A stretch of 34,618 bases of DNA, from positions 1 to 34,618 of the forward strand of contig JADHTG010000034.1 in assembly GCA_016776505.1 (NCBI GenBank), given 5' to 3'. Shown here piece by piece: positions 7,869-16,123 of the stretch. The position numbers were made by a program, and so were the translations under genes. The notes under the pieces were generated by a model. The model was not told where the DNA came from. It made no database searches and was given only the letters and a program-made list of their open reading frames with translations. Position 1 is the stretch's first letter. The number at the start of each line of letters is the position of its first letter. Source of the stretch: Bacteroidota bacterium. GTDB taxonomy: Bacteria > Bacteroidota > Bacteroidia > CAILMK01 > JAAYUY01.

Positions 7869-9354
7869 TCTTAGGTATTTAAAAGAATACTACCCATTAT
7901 TAATTTCAGTTCTTGTCTTATTAATAGTAAGCCTGTTTCATATTATCAAGGATGATTTATTAATCGATGAGGCCTCCAGTCTTCTGACCTCCGGATTGCA
8001 ACTGGATAAAGTGATACATCGGGCGTTTGTATGGGAAGAACAAGCCCCCCTGTATTATTTTATCCTGGCTTTGTGGAGGCTTATCAGTACGAATTACATT
8101 TTTGCGCGTATTTTGTCTTTAATATTTATGATATTAAGCATGCTGGTCATCTTCCGTATCCTGACGAAATATGAAAAATCAAATATTTTTCTCACTCTCT
8201 TCTTAATTTTATTTGTCATCAATTTTAATTCAACTTATGCTGCCTTTAATATTCGTTATTATGCCTTAACGATTTTAATCAGTGTCATCCTCCTGCACAT
8301 TTACCTGGATCACTATTTGAATAAGGAACTGCCCGTGTTAAAAACCAGGCTTTTATTTTCAGTTCTTGCCACACTAGCTATTTTAACACAATATTTTACA
8401 GGATTTCTATTATTGGCCTTCGGCCTGACTTTATTAATTCAAAATGGATTCAGGAAGTTCCTTTATTACTGCATGGATATGATATGGCCCCTGGCTGTTT
8501 TAATTGTTCTGTATTCCATTATAACTAAGCAAATCGATACCTACACTGTGTTAAATAGCGGAGGTGGTTTTCTGATGTGCCTGAAGTTTATACTTTTTAA
8601 AATCGAATCCTATATCGTTTCATTCCATGAAATTTTTGAAATAAACTGGTACAAATACATGGTCAGCTTTATCATTTTGGGTATACTGCTGATATGTTTA
8701 AGAAATTATAAAAAAATTCAAAAGGATGTAAAAGCCATACTCTATATAGTGCTTATCATGTCTGTGTGCATTTCAATCATATATTTTAAATTGGGGGATA
8801 TATCTTTATTATCCTATCATACGCTGGCATTGTTTTTTCCGGTATTGCTCTTACTTTACTTTGTGATAAAACTGGTCCGTTTTAAATTTCAGATTGCTAT
8901 ACTTGGGTTATTAATCCTCGTGAATTTACCAACCCAGGTAAATTATGCATTGAAATCAAAAACAATTACTCAGCTTAACAGCTTTTTAACCGAGAATGAG
9001 AAAATGGATGAGCCTGTTTTTATTTTTCCTTCTGAATACAAACATTTAATACAATTTCATTATACAGGAATAAATGAAATGATAGGAATTCCATATAACA
9101 TCGATTATGAAAAAGGCTACAGGATAAACCAATGGGCTATCAGGGATATCGACCAATTGGATTCCTTATTTACTATTTATGAACAACAAGGCATGGAAAG
9201 TTTCCTGGTTGTAAAAGAGAATAATTATTTCAACTTTAATTTTGATTATCACGTGGACTCATTATATATTTTCCTCAAAAACAACTATCGCCTTGAGTTT
9301 GATACCTTGCTGGAAGGCTACCTGGTTCAAAAATATTCGATATCCAGTAATTAG
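7855..9354 (+). CDS. Polytopic membrane glycosyltransferase (GT-C, GT39/PMT_2-like)
   Basis: About 499 residues with roughly ten hydrophobic segments and a soluble C-terminal tail, the plan of GT-C glycosyltransferases that use polyprenyl-phosphate sugars on the periplasmic side. The first loop holds KDDLLIDEASS (Asp33, Asp34, Asp38, Glu39), the place where GT-C enzymes keep catalytic acidic residues. EEQAPLYYF corresponds to the HPPLYY motif of the family. A longer frame runs back to 7774, deep in the preceding gene. I chose the ATG at 7855 (MEKCNLRYLK) because it leaves a 14-bp overlap and starts just before the first membrane helix. Confidence 0.75.
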   Translation: MEKCNLRYLKEYYPLLISVLVLLIVSLFHIIKDDLLIDEASSLLTSGLQLDKVIHRAFVWEEQAPLYYFILALWRLISTNYIFARILSLIFMILSMLVIFRILTKYEKSNIFLTLFLILFVINFNSTYAAFNIRYYALTILISVILLHIYLDHYLNKELPVLKTRLLFSVLATLAILTQYFTGFLLLAFGLTLLIQNGFRKFLYYCMDMIWPLAVLIVLYSIITKQIDTYTVLNSGGGFLMCLKFILFKIESYIVSFHEIFEINWYKYMVSFIILGILLICLRNYKKIQKDVKAILYIVLIMSVCISIIYFKLGDISLLSYHTLALFFPVLLLLYFVIKLVRFKFQIAILGLLILVNLPTQVNYALKSKTITQLNSFLTENEKMDEPVFIFPSEYKHLIQFHYTGINEMIGIPYNIDYEKGYRINQWAIRDIDQLDSLFTIYEQQGMESFLVVKENNYFNFNFDYHVDSLYIFLKNNYRLEFDTLLEGYLVQKYSISSN

Positions 9355-9394
9355 TAAATTATTCATTGAGTTTTAATATGCAAAATCGAAAGTA

Positions 9395-10828
9395 ATGGAA
9401 CTTAAAAAGCAGGAAGATAAAAATATTCCCCTGGTGGTTGATCTGGATGGAACATTTATTAATACAGATTTATTAGCAGAGGGAATTGTTTTATTGCTGA
9501 AGAAAAATTTCTTCTGTATTTTTCTTTGCTTCTCGTGGATTTTTAAAGGGAAGGCTTTTCTGAAGCAAAAAGTATTTGAAAAGGTTCAGATAAATTACAA
9601 GAATCTGCCCGTCAATAAGGAACTGAATGATTTTCTTGTCTCTGAATCTCAGAAGGGAAGAAAGATTGTTCTTGCCACTGCATCACCTAAATCTGCTGCA
9701 ACTGAAATTGGCAAAGTTTTTCCCGTCTTTGATGAGATATATGGAACTGAAAAAGATCTCAATTTAAAAGGGAGTAATAAGCTTGAATTGCTGGCAGACA
9801 TGTATGGGAAAGGAGGATTTGATTATATTGGAAATTCGCGTACTGATTTAATCCTTTTTGCCTCCTCCAGATTTTCTTATTTAGTGAATGCGGGGAGGTT
9901 TTTAGAAAGGAAAACCCGTGAAGTATCTACGCTCAAAAAAAGCTGGAAGACGAAAACAAGTAGATTCATAGCCTATTTAAAATTACTGAGAGTTTATCAA
10001 TGGGTAAAAAACCTGTTGATATTTCTCCCGCTAATTACTTCTCATTCGTTTCAATCTGTTAATACATTAACCCAGGTCACTCTGGCATTTTTTGCATTTT
10101 GTTTTGTTGCTTCTGCCGGCTATATAGTGAATGATATCATGGATCTGGAGGCAGACCGTACTCATGCTTCCAAACATAGCAGGGGCCTTGCATCTGGTAA
10201 TATTGGGATTTTACCCGGATTTTTATGTGCAATCCTGCTTTTTGCAGCAGGTTTGATTATTGGATTGAATCTTAAATTGTCCTTTTTCCTGATTTTAATC
10301 GTGTATTTTGTTTTGTCCATCGCCTATTCAGTCTATTTAAAGAAGCTGGTATTATATGATGTTTTTATTTTAGCTTCTTTTTACACCATTCGCGTTGTTG
10401 CTGGTGGAGCAGTTGGCAATATAGTTCTTTCATTCTGGTTAATCGCATTCTCCATCTTTTTATTCTTAAGCCTGTCCTTTATCAAGCGGTATTCTGAATT
10501 CATTTTAACGAGTGTAAATCAAAAACACAGCAGGAGAGACTATTCCCTGGCTGATATTACCTTGCTTCAGATCATGGGAATTGGTACCGGGTTATTATCT
10601 GTCATTGTTTTTTCTTTGTACATAAACAGCCCTGAAGTGACCCTCCTTTATTCAAATCCTCGTGCATTATGGGTTATATGCCTGTTGCTGTTGTTTTGGA
10701 TCAGTCGGATCTGGCTGGTAGCAACCCGGGGAAAAATGACAGTTGATCCCATTGTTTTCCTGCTGAAAGATTTAACCAGCTATATCCTGATAATATTGAC
10801 TGCAGTCACTTTATTAATTTCAATTTGA
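9395..10828 (+). CDS. HAD phosphatase-UbiA prenyltransferase fusion (polyprenyl-phosphate pentosyl-transferase type)
   Basis: A 477-residue fusion. Residues about 10-170 form a HAD domain with VVDLDGT (Asp16/Asp18) and GNSRTD (about 146-151). Residues about 190-477 are a UbiA-family membrane domain with NDIMDLEAD (246-254), the NDxxDxxxD prenyl-diphosphate motif, a second YDVF site, and about eight helices. The RVYQWVKN entry is like that of 5-phosphoribosyl-decaprenyl-phosphate synthase (Rv3806c type), which makes polyprenyl-phosphate pentoses. The HAD domain could remove the 5-phosphate. It is 40 bp downstream of a GT-C gene that could use the product. Ubiquinone or menaquinone synthesis is less likely given the context. 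Confidence 0.8.
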   Translation: MELKKQEDKNIPLVVDLDGTFINTDLLAEGIVLLLKKNFFCIFLCFSWIFKGKAFLKQKVFEKVQINYKNLPVNKELNDFLVSESQKGRKIVLATASPKSAATEIGKVFPVFDEIYGTEKDLNLKGSNKLELLADMYGKGGFDYIGNSRTDLILFASSRFSYLVNAGRFLERKTREVSTLKKSWKTKTSRFIAYLKLLRVYQWVKNLLIFLPLITSHSFQSVNTLTQVTLAFFAFCFVASAGYIVNDIMDLEADRTHASKHSRGLASGNIGILPGFLCAILLFAAGLIIGLNLKLSFFLILIVYFVLSIAYSVYLKKLVLYDVFILASFYTIRVVAGGAVGNIVLSFWLIAFSIFLFLSLSFIKRYSEFILTSVNQKHSRRDYSLADITLLQIMGIGTGLLSVIVFSLYINSPEVTLLYSNPRALWVICLLLLFWISRIWLVATRGKMTVDPIVFLLKDLTSYILIILTAVTLLISI

Positions 10829-10885
10829 AATCAACTCTCATTTGAATTGAATTCTGAAATTAACGGAACAGTAAATCCTAAAGAA

Positions 10886-12574
10886 TCACTTATCAGACCT
10901 CAAGTCAAATACCAACACCCCATTGCATGAGTAAAGTAATTCGTATTGCTTTTTTAAATCTTGTTCGAAGTCCCCAGCGTCCTTAATTATTTTTTCTTCA
11001 GCAACGAAAAAATCAGCACCTTTTGTCTTAAATTCCTTTATTTTCTCCAGCCTTTGCTCTTCAATAGGAATATTAAAACCTTTGCGGTCAAGCCAGTAGA
11101 AAAAATAGGAAGCATTATATGCCACTGGATAGCCTGTAAAATCCTCGAGAGGGCCACCTGATGCAATAATTAATGATTTTTTTGGAATGATGGAGGCGAT
11201 ATCATCTGAACAGCTGTAATAAACTGATGGAATATTTAGCTGGAATTGACTCCTGATCTTTAATGCCTGGTAAAAAAGTGTCACCATAACAAAAACCATG
11301 GCGATGAGGGATGGGAGATTATATTTTCCCAATGTAATGAATGACAGTCCTTTTGATCTTACTTTTTTCCATAAAATGAAACAGACCAAAAAGAGGGAAA
11401 CAAATCCAAAGAGAATAAGGATTTCAGCCAGGGTGTTACTTCTATTACTAAATAAACCAAAATGATTAGCCAGAACAAGTACAATACTCAGCAGAATTGC
11501 AGTAAAAAGTAATTGAAAGATATGTCTGAATTTTTCAGTTTTAAGAATGACATTTAATCCAAAACCAAAAAGTAATGCCGCAGGTGGAACGCTTATGCAA
11601 TGATAGTACATTGACCATTTATCAGCTGTTGTACGACAAGTGATGATATAATAAATGTAGACTGCGCCAAACCAAAATATCCCATATCGTAAGACTTGAT
11701 TTTCCTTCCACTTGCTGAAAACCAAAGCATACAGAATGACTAAAAATGCTGAAGGCATGATAACAAAGTACAATTCGTTCAGCACAATCCCTTTGATAAA
11801 ATAGGATTTGGTGAAAAAATCCAGCCCAATCCAGTGATATTCATTTGATAATCCAAGAGAATTTCCATAGGTGATCCAGAAATCATTAGCGAATGAATAC
11901 CACAAGACAGGAGGCAATAAAGCAATTAGTCCGAAAAGATAAATCCTGTAGTCAGATAACATTTTCATCTTTTGCCTGTCAAATAAAATAAACAGGAAGA
12001 GTAATCCAAGATAGGCATTGTTGATTTTTACCAGCAAAGCCAGGGAAGTGGCAATGGCTGCCATGACAAAATATTTCCAGCGATTTTTTTCTATCCACAG
12101 CACAAATGCGTAAACAGCTATTAAATCCAGGAGAAGCATGAGAGGTTCAGGTTGAATTGCATTTGAGATCTGTATGATCAAAGGACTGAAGACGAAGAAT
12201 AATCCGGCCATGTAAGATCCGGGAGGAGGGAGCCATCTCCGGGACATTAAAAAAAACAGGATAATTGACAGCAATGAAAATAAATAGGATAGTAAACGTC
12301 CTGCAATATCATTTTGCCCAAATATTTTATAGCTCAGGGCAATCAGCCAGGGATACACTGGAAATTCCATTTCTGCATATCCAGGACCTTCACCTCTCCA
12401 GTCGATCCGTGGGTATAATATATTCATTCCCTCCCGATCAAAATTTCGGGCAACGGCAGCCATATCGCCTTCTCTCCAGGATTCCCGGTCAACAGGATGC
12501 CTTAAATCAACAAACCTCAGGCCCGCTCCAATCAGGAACAGAACTATCCATAGCAAAGAATGATTTTTCATCAA
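10886..12574 (-). CDS. GT-C family membrane glycosyltransferase (GT39/ArnT-like)
   Basis: A 562-residue polytopic protein with an N-terminal membrane helix followed by a periplasmic loop, RHPVDRESWREGDMAAVARN. This is the WRExDxAxxARNF signature of bacterial GT39-like proteins, with Asp and Glu as likely catalytic residues. Downstream motifs NILYPRIDWRG and EFPVYPWLIAL also match. About a dozen hydrophobic segments precede a short soluble C-terminus. It should transfer a sugar from a polyprenyl-phosphate donor to a glycan or lipid outside the inner membrane. It converges on the HAD-UbiA gene (57-bp gap) and is divergent from the phosphopantetheinyl transferase, so it has its own promoter region. 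Confidence 0.82.
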   Translation of the reverse strand: MMKNHSLLWIVLFLIGAGLRFVDLRHPVDRESWREGDMAAVARNFDREGMNILYPRIDWRGEGPGYAEMEFPVYPWLIALSYKIFGQNDIAGRLLSYLFSLLSIILFFLMSRRWLPPPGSYMAGLFFVFSPLIIQISNAIQPEPLMLLLDLIAVYAFVLWIEKNRWKYFVMAAIATSLALLVKINNAYLGLLFLFILFDRQKMKMLSDYRIYLFGLIALLPPVLWYSFANDFWITYGNSLGLSNEYHWIGLDFFTKSYFIKGIVLNELYFVIMPSAFLVILYALVFSKWKENQVLRYGIFWFGAVYIYYIITCRTTADKWSMYYHCISVPPAALLFGFGLNVILKTEKFRHIFQLLFTAILLSIVLVLANHFGLFSNRSNTLAEILILFGFVSLFLVCFILWKKVRSKGLSFITLGKYNLPSLIAMVFVMVTLFYQALKIRSQFQLNIPSVYYSCSDDIASIIPKKSLIIASGGPLEDFTGYPVAYNASYFFYWLDRKGFNIPIEEQRLEKIKEFKTKGADFFVAEEKIIKDAGDFEQDLKKQYELLYSCNGVLVFDLRSDK

Positions 12575-12597
12575 ACAGGAATTTTACTTTAATCTGA

Positions 12598-12627
12598 ATC
12601 CATTTATTAAATAAATTATAAATGGAT
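12598..12627. promoter_or_regulatory. Operator-like 9-bp inverted repeat upstream of the GT39 gene
   Basis: ATCCATTTA (12598-12606) and its exact reverse complement TAAATGGAT (12619-12627) are separated by 12 AT-rich bases. The pair lies between the GT39 ATG and a putative -7 element at 12632-12639, where a repressor or RNA hairpin could act. Inferred only. Confidence 0.4.
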
Positions 12628-12631
12628 TGAA

Positions 12632-12639
12632 CAAAAATA
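12632..12639 (-). promoter_or_regulatory. Putative -7 promoter element for the GT39 gene
   Basis: On the minus strand this reads TATTTTTG, fitting the Bacteroidota TAnnTTTG consensus. It is about 58 bases before the GT39 start codon. No clear -33 TTG is visible. Confidence 0.35.
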
Positions 12640-12694
12640 AACAGAAGAAGTGGATAAAACATTATTTTAAATTCATTTCATGATATCTTCTTTT

Positions 12695-12702
12695 CCACGT
12701 GG
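12695..12702. promoter_or_regulatory. CCACGTGG palindrome in a divergent promoter region
   Basis: A perfect 8-bp palindrome in the 209-bp gap between the divergent GT39 and phosphopantetheinyl transferase genes. It is nested in a wider CATTTCA...TGAAATG inverted repeat (12675-12709). A regulator site is possible but unproven. Confidence 0.3.
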
Positions 12703-12783
12703 TGAAATGGATTAATTGCATAATTTCGAGTTCAATTTGATTTCAGGAAAAACTTCCTATAAGATTAATGAAACAGCCTGATA

Positions 12784-13551
12784 ATGAATAAGATGCTTAA
12801 TATCTATTGCAAAAGCAACAAAACCGTTCAGTGGATGGATTCTTTTAATGCATCAACGCCTGTTAAAAACCAGGCTTTCGTCTTTTTCGCAGACCAGAAA
12901 GATTTTAAAAAGCTGAATGAATCATTATTTGTCCTGAGCGAAAACGAGTTGAGCAGATACCACGGCCTGATCCGGTTAAATGATAAGAATAATTTCCTGC
13001 TTTCAAGAATAATCCTAAAAGGGGTGATCAGTAAAATCCTGAATGCGAATATAAAAGACATAGTGCTGAGCCGGCAGGAAAACGAAAAACCCTATTTAAT
13101 ATATCCTGCTTCTGAACTGCATTTTAGTTTATCGCATTGCAGGGGATATGTGCTTGTTTGCATCAGCTTTAATACTCTGGTGGGAGTAGATATAGAGTAT
13201 ATCAGACCTTCAGCTAAGACAGGATGGGTTGCATCTTCCTATTTTTCTCAGTTGGAGCAAAAGAACATCAGGGAGGCTAAAGATCCTTACACTTTGTTTT
13301 TTGACTACTGGACACGGAAAGAAGCTGCTGTAAAGCTTATTGGTTTAGGATTACTGGAGCAAATCAGATCATTTGAGGTTTGCCATGAAGTCAATAAAAA
13401 TGAAGTCCGGCTTGACATTCCCTTACAACATATGTTCCTCGAATCATTTTCTATCCATCCTTATGCAGCTTGCCTGGCTCTTGCTGATCAAATGGATCGA
13501 ATTGAATATATCAGGGTCAATGAGCAATTAGTTGATTCCTGGCTTGCCTAA
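12784..13551 (+). CDS. 4'-phosphopantetheinyl transferase, Sfp type
   Basis: A 255-residue cytosolic enzyme that attaches the phosphopantetheine arm of coenzyme A to carrier-protein serines. The three family motifs are intact: FSLSHC (114-119), GVDIE with the Mg-binding Asp136/Glu138, and WTRKEAAVK (176-184) with Glu180 and Lys184. Length is typical of Sfp-type rather than AcpS-type enzymes. No carrier protein or synthase is encoded nearby, so it probably serves a distant pathway or fatty acid synthesis. The last 24 bp overlap the end of pgi on the other strand. The start at 12784 is the first ATG; the one at 12793 is also possible. Confidence 0.9.
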   Translation: MNKMLNIYCKSNKTVQWMDSFNASTPVKNQAFVFFADQKDFKKLNESLFVLSENELSRYHGLIRLNDKNNFLLSRIILKGVISKILNANIKDIVLSRQENEKPYLIYPASELHFSLSHCRGYVLVCISFNTLVGVDIEYIRPSAKTGWVASSYFSQLEQKNIREAKDPYTLFFDYWTRKEAAVKLIGLGLLEQIRSFEVCHEVNKNEVRLDIPLQHMFLESFSIHPYAACLALADQMDRIEYIRVNEQLVDSWLA

Positions 13552-14829
13552 TAACCTGAACATATTCTTTTTATAATTTTCAACACCTGGTTGATCAAAG
13601 GGATTCACACCCAGTATATAGCCGCTTATTCCGCAAGCCAGTTCAAAAAAGTATATTAATTGTCCGATTATTCTTTCATTTAACCCGGGTACACGGATAA
13701 TGATCACAGGAACTTTACCTGAATAATGTGCCAGTATGCTTGCCTGCTCTGCTATCAGGTTGATTTCGTGTAAGCGCCTGCCGGCAAGATAATTTAAGCC
13801 GTCCACATTATCTTTTGTGCCTGGAACTTTTAATTTTTTATGAACTGATTCTACACTGATGACTGTTTCAAACAGTATTCTTTGTCCATCCTGGATGTAC
13901 TGACCCAAAGAATGCAGATCTGTAGAAAATACACATGCTGCAGGAAATATTCCTTTTCCATCTTTTCCTTCACTTTCACCAAATAATTGTTTCCACCATT
14001 CAGTAAAATAATAAAGTTGAGGATTAAATGTACTGAGCAGTTCAATGCTGTAGTTTTTTTGAAATAAAATATTCCGGATAAGGGCATATTTTAAAGCGGG
14101 ATTGGTTTCCTGCTGATCGTTCTCAAGCGCATATTTTTCAGCCTCTAGACTGCCATGGATAAGATCATGTATTGAAAAACCGGCAAATGCTATTGGAAAT
14201 AATCCAACAGGACTTAAAACAGAATAACGGCCTCCGATATCTTCTTCAATGTTAAAAGTGGTATAGCCTTCCTGAAGAGATAGTTCTTTTAAAGATCCTT
14301 TTTCTTTATCCGTGATAGCAATGATTCTTTTCCTCGCTTCTTTGATCCCATATTTTGCTTCCATATGCTTTTTAATTAGCCTGAAAGCGATGGCTGGTTC
14401 AGTAGTAGTTCCTGATTTAGAAATTATAGCCATGCTGTAGTCCAGCTGGTCAAGATAAGACATTAGTTCAACGTGATACTCTTCGCTTAAGTGATGTCCT
14501 GCGTAAACTACAGTATGTTTTTTTGAATTTGTAAATGAAGCAGACAATGCTTCAATGACAGCTCGTGCTCCTAAATAAGATCCTCCAATCCCTATGACTA
14601 CCAATACAGAAGAAATCCTTCTTTGCATTTCAGCACATTCAACCAGGCTATCTAAAAATTGGGAATTTGTATTCGATGGCAGATTCATCCAACCGGTAAA
14701 TTCGCTCCCTTCCCCTGTTTTATGTTTTAATTGAGATAATGCTTCAATTGCTTTTTGCTCTCCATTGGACAATTCTCCTGCTGATACATGATCTCCTAGG
14801 AAATCAGAATTAATATCTATATCCATCAT
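13528..14829 (-). CDS. pgi: Glucose-6-phosphate isomerase
   Basis: Glycolytic and gluconeogenic isomerase of glucose-6-phosphate and fructose-6-phosphate, 433 residues, the short form usual in Bacteroidota. It shows GIGGSYLGARAV (80-91), the phosphate-binding SKSGTTTEP (137-145), a GLNERIIGQLIYFFE segment, and the C-terminal signature NPFDQPGVENYKKNMF with the catalytic lysine. It also supplies fructose-6-phosphate, the precursor of UDP-GlcNAc used by the neighbouring glycan locus. A terminator hairpin lies between it and the upstream TAXI gene. The product begins MMDIDI; the second ATG at 14826 would serve equally. Confidence 0.95.
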   Translation of the reverse strand: MMDIDINSDFLGDHVSAGELSNGEQKAIEALSQLKHKTGEGSEFTGWMNLPSNTNSQFLDSLVECAEMQRRISSVLVVIGIGGSYLGARAVIEALSASFTNSKKHTVVYAGHHLSEEYHVELMSYLDQLDYSMAIISKSGTTTEPAIAFRLIKKHMEAKYGIKEARKRIIAITDKEKGSLKELSLQEGYTTFNIEEDIGGRYSVLSPVGLFPIAFAGFSIHDLIHGSLEAEKYALENDQQETNPALKYALIRNILFQKNYSIELLSTFNPQLYYFTEWWKQLFGESEGKDGKGIFPAACVFSTDLHSLGQYIQDGQRILFETVISVESVHKKLKVPGTKDNVDGLNYLAGRRLHEINLIAEQASILAHYSGKVPVIIIRVPGLNERIIGQLIYFFELACGISGYILGVNPFDQPGVENYKKNMFRLLGKPGIN

Positions 14830-14843
14830 CTTTTCATATTAAA

Positions 14844-14885
14844 AAAGGGCAAACCCCGTCGAATTTCATGCAGAGTCTGCCCTTT
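14844..14885 (-). terminator. Rho-independent terminator of the TAXI gene
   Basis: AAAGGGCA (14844-14851) pairs with TGCCCTTT (14878-14885). On the minus strand the stem is followed by a run of six T (14841-14846). It is downstream of the TAXI gene and just ahead of the pgi start, so it separates the two transcripts. A TATTTTTG -7-like match at 14911-14918 would make it a leader hairpin for pgi. Confidence 0.7.
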
Positions 14886-14902
14886 ATCTTATTATTTTTT
14901 AT

Positions 14903-15883
14903 TTACAGACCAAAAATATTCTCTGAAATCGGATGAATTTCCCATTTAATTTCAGAAAAATTAAAATCTACTTTTTTCCAGTTTGGATGTCCATTATCCT
15001 GTAATTTGCCAATATTGGATTGTATTTCACGGATTAATCTTTTGATGGAAGTCTTGTCTTTTGATTTTTCTTTTGAAACGTCACTGATCAGAATTAACTT
15101 GACACCAAAAGTTTCCACATCCTGTTTTAACCAATGATAAGAACCGGCCGGAATGGAAGTTGGAACATAATAATCTACAAGCCTTTCATCAGTAATGGGT
15201 ACAAGCATCAGCTTTTCAAAGGTGGGCGACAGGCTATTCAGGCTTATTACAGGAGCTGAACCAACAAAGAAGAAAGCATCAATTTTCTTATTCAGCAAGG
15301 CTGGCATAGCATCTTTAAACGAAAGTTCAAAATCGATCCATTCAATTCCTGTTTTCTCCTTGATGAAACGAGTTGTTACCTGTGTACCCTGTCCTTCAGC
15401 ACCGATTGCAACCCGCTTCTTTTTTAAATTGCTTAAGTTTTTAATTTTATTTTCTTTTAATGTAACACAATGGATTTCTTCTAATCCCAGGGGTAATAAT
15501 ACGAGGATACTGTCGGTTCTTTTCGAATACTTCCTAATATCTTTTAGTTGTTCATTAATTAATACATCGTATTGCATAAAAGCAACATAGCATTGATCTG
15601 ATTTTGAAAGCCTGTTGAAATTATGCTGGCTCCCTTTTGAGGTATATAAATTGACTAAATTTACGCTTTGCCTGTCAAGGGATATAGAATCATCGCCATT
15701 CCAGGTGGTCATGAATATCGTATCATAGGATATCACAGGGCCGGATACGGCTTTAATATCGTTTCCCATTTCATAATAAGAACCTCTGAGGAAACCGGTG
15801 AGAAGGTCTACCTGGGAGTAAATCGGTCCACTTAACAAAAGCTGGAAAATCCCAATAATGACAATTAAAATTCCTCGTTTCAT
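14903..15883 (-). CDS. TAXI-family TRAP transporter solute-binding protein, orphan
   Basis: A 326-residue exported protein with an N-terminal signal peptide (MKRGILIVIIGIFQLLLS, cleavage near IYSQ). Family features are GFLRGSYYEMGNDI (about 30-43), CYVAFMQYDVLI (the QxD motif), RVAIGAEGQGTQVTT, and DAFFFVGSAP. TAXI proteins normally hand small ligands, such as glutamate or other carboxylates, to a fused DctQM-type permease. No permease gene is visible on either side, so it may work with a distant permease or as a periplasmic sensor. It is monocistronic, judging from the terminator behind it and the opposite-strand gene ahead. Confidence 0.8.
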   Translation of the reverse strand: MKRGILIVIIGIFQLLLSGPIYSQVDLLTGFLRGSYYEMGNDIKAVSGPVISYDTIFMTTWNGDDSISLDRQSVNLVNLYTSKGSQHNFNRLSKSDQCYVAFMQYDVLINEQLKDIRKYSKRTDSILVLLPLGLEEIHCVTLKENKIKNLSNLKKKRVAIGAEGQGTQVTTRFIKEKTGIEWIDFELSFKDAMPALLNKKIDAFFFVGSAPVISLNSLSPTFEKLMLVPITDERLVDYYVPTSIPAGSYHWLKQDVETFGVKLILISDVSKEKSKDKTSIKRLIREIQSNIGKLQDNGHPNWKKVDFNFSEIKWEIHPISENIFGL

Positions 15884-15955
15884 TGATATAAGTTTAAAAA
15901 GTTAAATGCAAGGTGCATGAATTCTTAAAAGCCCGTTATCTACATTCTTTCCATG

Positions 15956-15963
15956 CAAATATA
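15956..15963 (-). promoter_or_regulatory. Putative -7 element for the TAXI gene
   Basis: The minus strand reads TATATTTG, fitting TAnnTTTG, about 73 bases before the start codon. No clear -33 TTG is seen. Confidence 0.35.
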
Positions 15964-16059
15964 ATAATTTGATGAGGATTCCTAATTCTTGGTTTAATTT
16001 ATTTGTGATAGTAATTTAGGTTTTGCACATTTATCTATGGGGAGATATATTTAGAAATT

Positions 16060-16103
16060 AATATGTTTTTACTATTTTTGATCAACACAATATGTTTTTA
16101 CTA
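16060..16103 (+). promoter_or_regulatory. Tandem 15-bp direct repeats with a -7 element upstream of the T9SS gene
   Basis: AATATGTTTTTACTA occurs exactly at 16060-16074 and 16089-16103, 29 bp apart. TATTTTTG at 16073-16080 fits the TAnnTTTG -7 consensus and overlaps the first copy, about 43 bases before the ATG. The arrangement suggests paired regulator-binding sites around the promoter. Confidence 0.5.
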
Positions 16104-16123
16104 AAAAATCCAATATCGAAATC

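Noticed and set aside
12265..12597. 110-residue open frame on the plus strand
   Set aside because: It is antisense to the start of the GT39 gene; no motif or promoter supports it.
15195..15590. 131-residue open frame on the plus strand
   Set aside because: It is antisense to the well-supported TAXI gene and has no recognisable domain.
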